Positions 18,654-27,081 of a stretch of 64,000 bases of DNA are shown here, in pieces (position 1 is the first letter of the stretch; each line of letters begins with the position of its first letter). The notes beneath the pieces are model-generated. The model was not told the origin of the DNA, ran no database searches, and saw only the letters and a list, made by a program, of their open reading frames with translations. Position numbers and translations under genes: made by a program. Source of the DNA: Reichenbachiella versicolor (GTDB lineage Bacteria > Bacteroidota > Bacteroidia > Cytophagales > Cyclobacteriaceae); assembly GCF_003171675.1 (NCBI RefSeq), contig NZ_QFZQ01000001.1:310001-374000 (forward strand). The letters run 5' to 3'.

Positions 18654-18695
18654 AAAAAAATAGCCATTTTGAATTTTCAAAATGGCTATTTTTTT
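18654..18695. terminator. Perfect bidirectional intrinsic terminator
   Basis: A 19-bp perfect stem: AAAAAAATAGCCATTTTGA (18654-18672), loop ATTT, and its exact complement at 18677-18695. A-runs and T-runs flank the GC core on both sides, so it can terminate transcripts from either strand. It lies 12 bp downstream of the ferredoxin stop on the minus strand. Confidence 0.9.
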
Positions 18696-18707
18696 GCTGT
18701 CAGTCTA

Positions 18708-19067
<360 letters not shown>

Positions 19068-19092
19068 TTAGTTGTCCTAAAAATTAAGTCTG

Positions 19093-19122
19093 CAAAAATA
19101 AGGATTAATTTTGCCTGCCAAA
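19093..19122 (-). promoter_or_regulatory. Bacteroidota-type promoter of the ferredoxin gene
   Basis: On the minus strand TTTG (19122-19119), 18 nt, then TATTTTTG (19100-19093). This matches the Bacteroidota consensus TTTG and TAnnTTTG with the normal spacing. Transcription would begin near 19087, giving a leader of about 30 nt before the ATG at 19055. Confidence 0.75.
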
Positions 19123-19164
19123 CAAATTGTAACATTAGTTACTCAATACTGAATCAATTTAAAT

Positions 19165-20160
19165 ATGTTGCTTTCGGAGCGAATAAAGTGTTTTTCTACA
19201 CTAGGAGAGAAGTTAAAAAGTCTTAGAGAAGACCAATTAGAGAACTTATGCGTAGCTGCTCAAAACGGTAATAGTTGGTTTACTCGAGAAAGTGTAATTC
19301 AAGCCATTGAAGGTATTACAGTGTTTTTGGATGAAATTAAGCTGATTCAATGGGTAAATGATTATGAGTTGAACACGACGTCTAATAAAAAAGTAGGTGT
19401 CATAGCAGCAGGAAATATTCCTTTAGTCGGTTTTCATGATGTACTTTCGGTTTTAATAGCAGGTCATAGGTTATTGCTAAAACCCAGCTCTGAAGATCAA
19501 GTATTAATGCAATTTATACGTCAGGAACTAATTGTCATTGACACAAGTTTTGAAGAATTATTTAATATAGTAGAACGATTGAATGATGCAGATGCTTTCA
19601 TAGCTACAGGTAGTGATAATTCAGCTAGATACTTTCAATATTATTTTAAGAATAAGCCTCATATTATCAGAGCCAATAGAAGTTCGGTCGCAGTGTTAAC
19701 AGGTTCTGAAACGAAAGATCAGTTGCATTTATTAGGCAAAGACGTTTTTCAATATTATGGTTTAGGGTGTAGAAATATTTCTAAGTTATTCGTTCCTAAA
19801 GGATATGTATTCGACGACTTTTTTGAAGCTATTCAAGATTTTGAGTATGTAGGTGATCATCATAAGTATCGAAATAATTATGACTATAATAAATCAATTT
19901 ATCTTGTTAACCGAGAAAAGCATTTTGATAATGGGTTTCTTTTGATAAGAGCATCAGAGGATATGGTGTCACCCATCTCTGTTCTATATTTTGAACATTA
20001 CGAAAGTGAGGAGAGCTTAAAAAAAATTTTAGAAGAGAGAAAAGAAAAGGTTCAGTGTGTAGTTGGAGAAGGATTTATACCTTATGGACATACACAGTGC
20101 CCTGCAGTGAATGAATATGCTGACGGAGTAGATACACTTGAGTTCTTACAATCTCTTTAA
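19165..20160 (+). CDS. LuxC-like acyl-CoA reductase
   Basis: 331 residues. It has the aldehyde-dehydrogenase-like LuxC fold: a nucleotide-binding region with GVIAAGNIPLVGFHDVLSVL (about 78-97), LKPSSEDQ, then DAFIATGSDNSARYF, and the catalytic cysteine C202 in YYGLGCRNISKLF. It would reduce an acyl-CoA to aldehyde, or be involved in related fatty-acyl turnover, with NAD(P)H. No luciferase genes are near, as is usual for Bacteroidota LuxC homologues. It is divergent from the ferredoxin gene with a 109-bp gap. Confidence 0.85.
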   Translation: MLLSERIKCFSTLGEKLKSLREDQLENLCVAAQNGNSWFTRESVIQAIEGITVFLDEIKLIQWVNDYELNTTSNKKVGVIAAGNIPLVGFHDVLSVLIAGHRLLLKPSSEDQVLMQFIRQELIVIDTSFEELFNIVERLNDADAFIATGSDNSARYFQYYFKNKPHIIRANRSSVAVLTGSETKDQLHLLGKDVFQYYGLGCRNISKLFVPKGYVFDDFFEAIQDFEYVGDHHKYRNNYDYNKSIYLVNREKHFDNGFLLIRASEDMVSPISVLYFEHYESEESLKKILEERKEKVQCVVGEGFIPYGHTQCPAVNEYADGVDTLEFLQSL

Positions 20161-20263
20161 ACTATCACTACTGACTTTAGCGTTGGAATAAATAAGTCGG
20201 ATAAAATTATTTTTCTGAGAGGTTGTATAGTATTAGCTGGACAATAGTTTTTCTTAAACTGGA

Positions 20264-20295
20264 ATCATGCCATTACTGCATGATAGATCTTTTTT
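20264..20295 (+). terminator. Probable terminator after the acyl-CoA reductase gene
   Basis: ATCATGC (20264-20270) and GCATGAT (20278-20284) form a perfect 7-bp stem, with six T at 20290-20295. Five bases separate stem and T-run, which weakens it. The remaining sequence between 20161 and 20328 shows nothing else. Confidence 0.45.
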
Positions 20296-20328
20296 AGTGC
20301 ACTCTTAAGAATAGTATACAAGTAGGTT

Positions 20329-23300
20329 TTATCTTAAAATATACATCTTCCCAAAACCATTCTTAAATGCTTTATCCCCTGCGGTGTTTCGGTGTTTAAA
20401 GTCTTCTCCAGGATTTTTAATAAGCACTCTGTATAAATAGACGCCATTAGCTAGTTGATCTCCAAAATTGTCTTTGCCGTCCCAAGCATATTCAGTTTTG
20501 TTGTTTCCGATATGAATGTAACCAAGTTCATTCATAAATATTTCTCGAACTACGCGTCCGGATATAGTAAGAATTTGAATTTTAATATCCTCTGGTATTT
20601 CCATACCAGTAAGAGTAAATACAAATCTAGTGCTAGTAGAGAAGGGGTTTGGGTATGGGTAAAAGTTCGTAATTGTGGATTCATTAATTACCTCAAAGGA
20701 GATTTCGTATGGTTGAAAACCAGTGCTGTTTCCAGATCCATCCACAGCTTCAATTTTTAGTGAATACAATCCGTCTTCAAGTCTTGTCGGTTTATAATCT
20801 ATTTCGAAAGGAGATTCTACTGTTGCAGGTTTCCATGTGATATTCTGGCTACTGAACGGAATTCGTTGATATTCATTATCACATTCTTCAATTTCTTCCG
20901 CTAAGCATATTTTTTTCATGTAGATATTAAGCCCAATAGTATCCTCCTTATATATGAAAGATCCATCATCTTTTATCTTTATATTAATGGAAGGTACTGG
21001 TGATACAATATCTCCATCCATGATATATACTCCATCAAATAATACATCTACTAGCGGATTTTGTTTATCTGCTTCGATGTTAATGAACTTTGAGAATCGT
21101 GCTAGATTATTGAAGAGAATTAATTCTTTACCTGTTGAATTAGCATTAACAATCAGATCACTTTCACCCAAGAAGTTGGATGATTGTAAAGTGACATCAA
21201 AGTTTATTGAATCTCCAGCTTCCAGTGCTTGTATTTCCATAGAATCCAATAGTAAACTGCCACTTTCAGTACTTTGTAGATCGTGTCTTACTCTTATAGG
21301 TGTTTCTATGTTCTTGTTGGAAATATTCCAGAATGTAAAAGAACTTTTTAATGGCTGACCAGCTTGGATGTAATTAGTTTCTTCTAAATCACTTTGATCA
21401 TTTTTTATCAGTACACCTTCTGGTGGTGTAACAAAGTTTACCGACCAATCCAATAACTGAGGTGGGGAAAATTGAACTGGATCTGTTACTTCAAGGTTGA
21501 GTCTAAGGAAAGGGTAGTCTGTCGTTGAATATGAACTAAGATCAATAGAGTTTCCAGATGAAGCGCTAGTAATCTCCGTTTCTGCACCTGTTTGACTAAT
21601 TCCAGTAACAGTTATTTCCCAGGTGTCATCAGAAGCGTTTCTAGAGTTCATAATGTCAAAAGTAGCTTCCTGCCATGCCATAGCTGGACCTATGATATTA
21701 GAAGTAGCTTTACCGCTTTCTATTGAGCTGCCAACTAATCCTTCTTGCATTCTTAAACTAGCTGCATTATTAGCTCCAGAAATTATTTGTGCAGTACCTG
21801 TCGGTCGTCCTTTCATTCCTAGAATAATTAAAGGACGGTCATCTGTTATATAATTCCAAGTGTTGGAACTCAGTCCAATGTCTTCAAATGCATTTAGAAC
21901 CTCTGGAGTCCAGTTGGTTGCGTTTGTGTAATTAAGCTGTCCTGTTGAGAAGACTAGCAGTTTGTCTCCATCTTCCAACTCATTGATATAAGCTTGTACT
22001 CCATTATTCACATCTTTCAATCCACTTTCAGTATATCTAACCAATAGTCCTGGGTATCGACCACACCAACTTAGGTTTAAATTTGTAGGGTAAAATGGTT
22101 GATTTGTTTCTTTCTTGAAAGCTAAAAGGTAGAGTCTATTGTTACTACAAGCTAAATTTCCAAAGAGTGTAGAATAATAGTCTTGGCCATTTAGATAGAC
22201 TTTGGTTTCATTTGGGTTGTTTAATGAGGCGGATCCATGATTTTGAATATCAATGTTCATGGTGGTACTTAAAAATTCCCAAATTCCATCTTCATTGATT
22301 TCTACTCCTTCTAAATTGAGTTCTTTGAATTGATCGTGAGAAGTCTGATTCCAACCTTCATCGAAATCGGTGTTATATGTGAATGAACTATTAATCCATT
22401 CTGAATTTTCATTTTCATTAGGGGCACTGAGTTTTGTTCTCCAATAGAAGACAGTGCCATTTGGAATCGAACCTTTTGAAATTAAATTTAAATTAATATG
22501 ACCTACAGAGCTAGCGTCAATGGTTTGGAGTATTCGATAGGAGCTGCTAAAATCAGATGTAGTATCCAGTTCAAAAGTATATGATTTACTTCCTGATTGA
22601 ATATTAGTGTTCTGGAAAAAGAAATTGACTTCACTATTGTTAACTTGACTATAGTTAAATGGTAGAATATTGAGTGTAGCCCCGTCGGTGAATAGATAGT
22701 TAAACGATACTTCATTATTAGTCTTATCTAGTTCATCAATTTTGTTATTTGGATCTACTAATATTCTAAAGGAGTTTACACCTTCTATGTTTTCTATTTC
22801 ATTATCAATTTTTATTCTAACTGTGTCGGTATTTAAGGTAGGAGTAAAAGAATTTGGTCCATATGTAACAACTTGTCCGTTGAGTAAGGTTCTAAGAATT
22901 GTGATTTCAAGTTGTGTATCATCTGAAACATCAATACCAAAATTCTTTAAATCAATATCTATATAAAAGGAGTCTGTTTCAGCTTTGATCGGTTCTCCAT
23001 CGTAGGTGTCTAACCATATTAATGATTCCTGAATACTAAAATCTGGTTTGTCTGCACCAAATAGTTTGACAGCAGGATCACCTAAAATGTTAAGTGATTC
23101 TGCTTGTAGTCTTCTGTTTTCAGATGTTCCAAATTGATTGATAAATCTTTTACTTGCTTCAAGTTTAACTTCACCGAGAGATTTAGTTACCCATTCAAGT
23201 TCGTTGTAGCCAATATCATAGAAAAGATTTGAATGACGGTTTAAATCCCCAGATAATCCAAAGTTGCTTAATGCTATAAAACCAACAGCCCCTTTATCTG

Positions 23301-25326
23301 GAGTGATTGTCCAATCATGACCAAAAGAGTTTTCGTTTGAATCGTAGAATTCACCCGCATTGCACCCATTTACTAAGAAAACAGGATAAATATCATTGTC
23401 GTATCCGTTGGCTGGGTCAGAGACATCCCCAATTTCTATGTCTGTGAATTCTCCTCCGGAGTGACCAAAGAAGGTAACTAAACCAGCTCCTTTATTTATT
23501 TCATCTGAAATATTAATGAATTCGACAGCATCAAAATTGTTCTTGTTGATTTGAGATGAAGATGCCCCTATATAAGGTTTTGCAGCCTTGTTAGCGTAAT
23601 TGTCTATATAAGATTTAAATAGAGCTAGTTCTCGTTCACTATTTCCTCCACTAAGATGGATAATGTGTTTTTGTCTGAGGTTATAAAATCCTTTTGATTC
23701 TTGATAAATTACTTTGTTCAAATAATCATGGATATGGACTGGTAGTGTCGCATTAAGTCTACCTGTAGCAAAGGTTTCGTAACTCGATCCTCCATCAAAT
23801 CCAGCCGAAAACAAACCGTCACTCCCAGGAGTTCCAAAGGTTGGTACATATTGAGTATAGCTAGGGGAAGATTGGCGATAATAATTGTATTGAGGCTCTA
23901 GCCCTTTCCCTATAAAAAATAGGTGTTTGACTTTATCCGTTTCATACATGTACTTTAAAAAATTTCGAATGGCAAGTGGTGAGGTTTCACCATAGTTGAA
24001 TTGATTAACAACATCTTTAAAATGTACTGTTTGAACATTGAAATCACCACCAGCACTAGATCCGCGATAATTTTCATAAGCGTCGATTTGGTCTTGCCCT
24101 TGGTAAAGTGTTCTTAGTTCAGGAGCTGTGATGATAATGTAGTCGCTAGTAGGGTCAATAGAATGTCTTATTGAATTAAAATCAACTGCTACTATTGAGA
24201 CTGCTGATTTAGGAGCGCTCTCCCAAAATAGAGTTCGTGAGACATTTGTATTTCGTATACCAGCTTGTAAGTTTCCTATATTATCAAACTCTACTTCGAT
24301 GGGACTGGAAGGATTAGTAATATCAAATAACCTTGATGAGTTGACCGGTACATTTCTTAAGACCACTAAAGATTTAGTACCACTTCCAGCTATTGGTAAC
24401 TCAATGGTTTTAGAGTTTTCTCCATTTAGGTCGTATCCTCTTGGATAACGCAAAGACAGGTAACTAAGACTGACTACATCGGCAGCACCACCTACTCCAT
24501 TGGGTGTTACACTTATTGAAAGTTGGGAACCATTAATATCTGACCAGCTTACATTATTTGATGTGGTTTCATATTCTCTAGCATTGAATGAAAATGTACT
24601 CCATAGATTAGATCCAGTATTTACTGAAACGTTATGTTGATTATTATTACGTCCTGTCAACTGAACAGTAAGTGAAGGGTTTCCGGCTGTATTTACAGCA
24701 TCATTTATTTTATCTAGGTTATATGTTACCGTATTTCCTCTTTGTATAATTGGTCCTGTCCAGCCTTCAGCATCATTATAATAAGCGTGTTGCAGTCTAT
24801 CGTCAGCTGCTAATAAATCTCCTGCATTGTAGTCAGAGGTGAGTATTAAGTTTTTGGTCTCATAAAAGAAAGGTTCTACTGTTAAAGAGCCGGCATTTTC
24901 ATCATATGAATCCATCCTTATGCCATCTTCGGAAAGAGTATTGGTTAAGAAATATGCTGTGGTGTCAGTAAATAAATTGTAAAGCTTATGCGGTTGATAA
25001 GATTCTTGTTCGTATAAAGGAGTGTCAGACCTTCCATCTATAGCTTCTCCAAAAAATTCAATATAATTGAGATTCGATCCACTGGTTTCTTCAATAATCG
25101 GTATCTGCTGACCTTTATGCCACAATTGGTTTTTGTCTGGTCGAGTTACAAAATTGGAATTGAAACTTACTAGTTCTGAAGCGTTGATTCTGTAGATACC
25201 TGTTTCAGTAATAGAGATTTTTAAATACGGTTGACTCTTGACTATCCAATCATTTGTGTGTTGAGATATTCCATATAGACTTGCAAGAACAAGAGTAAAC
25301 AGTATAGCTATTTTCTTACTCAACAT
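20329..25326 (-). CDS. porU2: Type IX secretion sortase of the PorU2 kind (C25 peptidase)
   Basis: 1665 residues. A signal peptide spans 1-22 (ending YGISQ). After a long N-terminal beta region comes a C25 gingipain-like caspase fold (about 390-760) with catalytic H622 in FFGHSGGEF and C655 in VNGCNAGEF. Ig-like and CARDB-like segments follow, and a FlgD-like domain ends the protein (NFYPYPNPFSTSTRF, then YAWDGKDNFGDQLANGVYLYRV). The length and FlgD-like end resemble PorU2 rather than the shorter canonical PorU. It would cleave sorting domains and attach cargo at the cell surface. Its start overlaps the end of the porV2 gene by 11 bp. Confidence 0.85.
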   Translation of the reverse strand: MLSKKIAILFTLVLASLYGISQHTNDWIVKSQPYLKISITETGIYRINASELVSFNSNFVTRPDKNQLWHKGQQIPIIEETSGSNLNYIEFFGEAIDGRSDTPLYEQESYQPHKLYNLFTDTTAYFLTNTLSEDGIRMDSYDENAGSLTVEPFFYETKNLILTSDYNAGDLLAADDRLQHAYYNDAEGWTGPIIQRGNTVTYNLDKINDAVNTAGNPSLTVQLTGRNNNQHNVSVNTGSNLWSTFSFNAREYETTSNNVSWSDINGSQLSISVTPNGVGGAADVVSLSYLSLRYPRGYDLNGENSKTIELPIAGSGTKSLVVLRNVPVNSSRLFDITNPSSPIEVEFDNIGNLQAGIRNTNVSRTLFWESAPKSAVSIVAVDFNSIRHSIDPTSDYIIITAPELRTLYQGQDQIDAYENYRGSSAGGDFNVQTVHFKDVVNQFNYGETSPLAIRNFLKYMYETDKVKHLFFIGKGLEPQYNYYRQSSPSYTQYVPTFGTPGSDGLFSAGFDGGSSYETFATGRLNATLPVHIHDYLNKVIYQESKGFYNLRQKHIIHLSGGNSERELALFKSYIDNYANKAAKPYIGASSSQINKNNFDAVEFINISDEINKGAGLVTFFGHSGGEFTDIEIGDVSDPANGYDNDIYPVFLVNGCNAGEFYDSNENSFGHDWTITPDKGAVGFIALSNFGLSGDLNRHSNLFYDIGYNELEWVTKSLGEVKLEASKRFINQFGTSENRRLQAESLNILGDPAVKLFGADKPDFSIQESLIWLDTYDGEPIKAETDSFYIDIDLKNFGIDVSDDTQLEITILRTLLNGQVVTYGPNSFTPTLNTDTVRIKIDNEIENIEGVNSFRILVDPNNKIDELDKTNNEVSFNYLFTDGATLNILPFNYSQVNNSEVNFFFQNTNIQSGSKSYTFELDTTSDFSSSYRILQTIDASSVGHINLNLISKGSIPNGTVFYWRTKLSAPNENENSEWINSSFTYNTDFDEGWNQTSHDQFKELNLEGVEINEDGIWEFLSTTMNIDIQNHGSASLNNPNETKVYLNGQDYYSTLFGNLACSNNRLYLLAFKKETNQPFYPTNLNLSWCGRYPGLLVRYTESGLKDVNNGVQAYINELEDGDKLLVFSTGQLNYTNATNWTPEVLNAFEDIGLSSNTWNYITDDRPLIILGMKGRPTGTAQIISGANNAASLRMQEGLVGSSIESGKATSNIIGPAMAWQEATFDIMNSRNASDDTWEITVTGISQTGAETEITSASSGNSIDLSSYSTTDYPFLRLNLEVTDPVQFSPPQLLDWSVNFVTPPEGVLIKNDQSDLEETNYIQAGQPLKSSFTFWNISNKNIETPIRVRHDLQSTESGSLLLDSMEIQALEAGDSINFDVTLQSSNFLGESDLIVNANSTGKELILFNNLARFSKFINIEADKQNPLVDVLFDGVYIMDGDIVSPVPSINIKIKDDGSFIYKEDTIGLNIYMKKICLAEEIEECDNEYQRIPFSSQNITWKPATVESPFEIDYKPTRLEDGLYSLKIEAVDGSGNSTGFQPYEISFEVINESTITNFYPYPNPFSTSTRFVFTLTGMEIPEDIKIQILTISGRVVREIFMNELGYIHIGNNKTEYAWDGKDNFGDQLANGVYLYRVLIKNPGEDFKHRNTAGDKAFKNGFGKMYILR

Positions 25327-26401
25327 CGAAGCTTAATTTAAGTGAAACGACATGAGAATATGGAGTCTCCGCTTGGTTACCAAGATCAGTCAAAGCATAA
25401 TCAATCTTGAATGTATTCTCTTTTTTCATTTGGAGTTTAATTCCAAGACCAAAATTGGGTTGAAAGACTGTGTTATATGATCGGTCAAAATTTTGAATTT
25501 TCTGAAATTGACTTACCCCTCCACGAACATAGAATTTTTGCCGATAATCTAGTTCAAGGCCGAATCGAGGGTCCATAGAAGCAAATTCTGCTTTGATTAT
25601 AGTATTTCTAGGTCCATCAAAAGTGTTTTCTAGGTCGAATGCTACCAAAACTCCTACTATACTTTTAAAAGAATAATAATAACTAACTCCAAGAATCGCT
25701 CTGGGAAGTGTGATTTCTATAGAGTTTTCAGGTATTTCATTTCCTGTTTGAGTATAGATGTCAGCAACTAATTCAGTGTTGTGATACCAGGCATTATAAG
25801 TACCAGTAATATCTCTTAGCATCAAACCAATGTTCAAGTTGCCTATGGATTTTTGTGCTCCTAGATCAATACCATATCCCCAAGCTTTGGCGAATTGACC
25901 AGCTGAACGGTGGATAATTTTTACATTTCCACCAATTTCAATTCCTCCAAAGTAGGGTAAGATTCGGGCATATGTAAAGAGGAAAGCATAATCGACTGCA
26001 GAAAAGAACTTTATATTATCATAGTTAAGTGCTCCATTTGCGTCATACAAAAAACGAGTGTCTGGAATGTCATCTATGCCAAATCTAATAGCTGTGATTC
26101 CAAAGGTACTAAGGCTATCTATTCTTGTAGCAAAACCCAAATAATCGTAATTAGCTATTCCTGCAAAGTATTCAGCATGCATGAATCCAAGGTCGAAATC
26201 GTTTTGTATTTTATTAAGTCCAGCAGGATTCCAATAACCTGAACTAGCATCGTTACTGACAGCAGTAAAAGCATTGCCCATTCCAAATGATCTTGCATCC
26301 ACTCCGATGGCAAGGAATTCATTACTGTATTTAGGTGCATTGGACTGTGAATAGACCTTTATCCAACTCAAAATACACAATAAAAATAGGACTCTTTTCA
26401 A
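25316..26401 (-). CDS. porV2: PorV/PorQ-family outer membrane protein, PorV2-like
   Basis: About 361 residues from a TTG at 26401, which yields a clean signal peptide (MKRVLFLLCILSWIKVYSQ); a GTG at 26467 would add 22 residues before it. The mature part begins NEFLAIGVDARSFGMGNAFTA, then SSGYWNPAGL, which are hallmarks of the PorV/FadL-like barrel family. It ends with a strand terminating in SFDVE. PorV proteins shuttle T9SS cargo to the PorU sortase; the overlap with porU2 supports a dedicated pair. The start choice is uncertain. Confidence 0.82.
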   Translation of the reverse strand: MKRVLFLLCILSWIKVYSQSNAPKYSNEFLAIGVDARSFGMGNAFTAVSNDASSGYWNPAGLNKIQNDFDLGFMHAEYFAGIANYDYLGFATRIDSLSTFGITAIRFGIDDIPDTRFLYDANGALNYDNIKFFSAVDYAFLFTYARILPYFGGIEIGGNVKIIHRSAGQFAKAWGYGIDLGAQKSIGNLNIGLMLRDITGTYNAWYHNTELVADIYTQTGNEIPENSIEITLPRAILGVSYYYSFKSIVGVLVAFDLENTFDGPRNTIIKAEFASMDPRFGLELDYRQKFYVRGGVSQFQKIQNFDRSYNTVFQPNFGLGIKLQMKKENTFKIDYALTDLGNQAETPYSHVVSLKLSFDVE

Positions 26402-26584
26402 TTCGCTTTTTCTACTTAAATCAAATTTATTAACAATGAAGGAGTATCCAATGATTCCAGATTGCACTAAAAAAAAACTTTACGAATACAGGAGAAGTTA
26501 GGTCGATAACGACGGTTTAGAGCCGATTATTGACATGAAATTTGAAAAAAGAGCAAAATTTTAATCAAATATCGAAACATTATC

Positions 26585-26611
26585 ACAAGGTACTATGTAT
26601 AACAAGGTACT
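26585..26611. promoter_or_regulatory. Direct repeat, candidate PadR operator
   Basis: ACAAGGTACT occurs at 26585-26594 and again at 26602-26611, 17 bp apart start to start, followed by the 8-bp palindrome TTACGTAA. It lies about 125 bp before the padR-like gene. PadR proteins often bind TAC/GTA-type sites near their own promoters, so this is a plausible autoregulatory site; no binding data are available here. Confidence 0.35.
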
Positions 26612-26655
26612 TTACGTAATTTAGTATTGTATAAAAACTCAACAATCTATTCATC

Positions 26656-26721
26656 ATGTTTTTACTATTATTTATTGTTTTCGCCCTAGTGTTTTTGTTT
26701 ATCAGTAGGGTATTCAGTTAA
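26656..26721 (+). CDS. Possible 21-residue membrane micropeptide
   Basis: ATG at 26656 to TAA at 26719-26721 encodes MFLLLFIVFALVFLFISRVFS, almost entirely a single transmembrane helix ending with one arginine. It is 11 bp upstream of the padR-like ATG on the same strand. Such a composition is unlikely in random AT-rich intergenic DNA, although TTT-rich stretches do bias codons to Phe and Leu. It may be a leader peptide or a small protein acting with the PspC membrane protein downstream. Not proven to be translated. Confidence 0.4.
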   Translation: MFLLLFIVFALVFLFISRVFS

Positions 26722-26732
26722 CCATCACAGAT

Positions 26733-27068
26733 ATGAAACTGGAGAATACACAGGTACAGATGAGGAAGGGGATATTAGAATACTGTGTTCTGCAAATTAT
26801 CTCAAGAGGAGAAGTTTATGCTTCTGATATGCTTTTAGAGTTGACTTCGGCTAAGATTATGGTAGTTGAAGGTACGCTTTATCCGCTATTAACTCGCCTG
26901 CGAAAGGCAGAGTTAGTAGAATATAAATGGGTCGAATCTACTTCGGGTCCTCCCAGAAAGTACTATACCATCACGGATTCTGGTCGCGAGTTTCTTAAGA
27001 GTCTAGATGATACATGGACAGAACTAGTAGCCTCTACAAAACAGATTACTTCTAAGAATATCTCCTAA
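26733..27068 (+). CDS. PadR-family transcriptional regulator
   Basis: 111 residues. The winged-helix domain is in residues 10-95: MRKGILEYCVLQIISRGEVYASDML, then VVEGTLYPLLTRLRKAELVEY and a wing with SGPPRKYYTITDSGREFL. The C-terminal helix (WTELVASTKQI) is short, as in the PadR-s2 subgroup. It is 13 bp upstream of a PspC-domain gene, which it probably represses; this pairing is common in Bacteroidota and Firmicutes. Confidence 0.92.
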   Translation: MKLENTQVQMRKGILEYCVLQIISRGEVYASDMLLELTSAKIMVVEGTLYPLLTRLRKAELVEYKWVESTSGPPRKYYTITDSGREFLKSLDDTWTELVASTKQITSKNIS

Positions 27069-27081
27069 CGCTAAACTCAAA

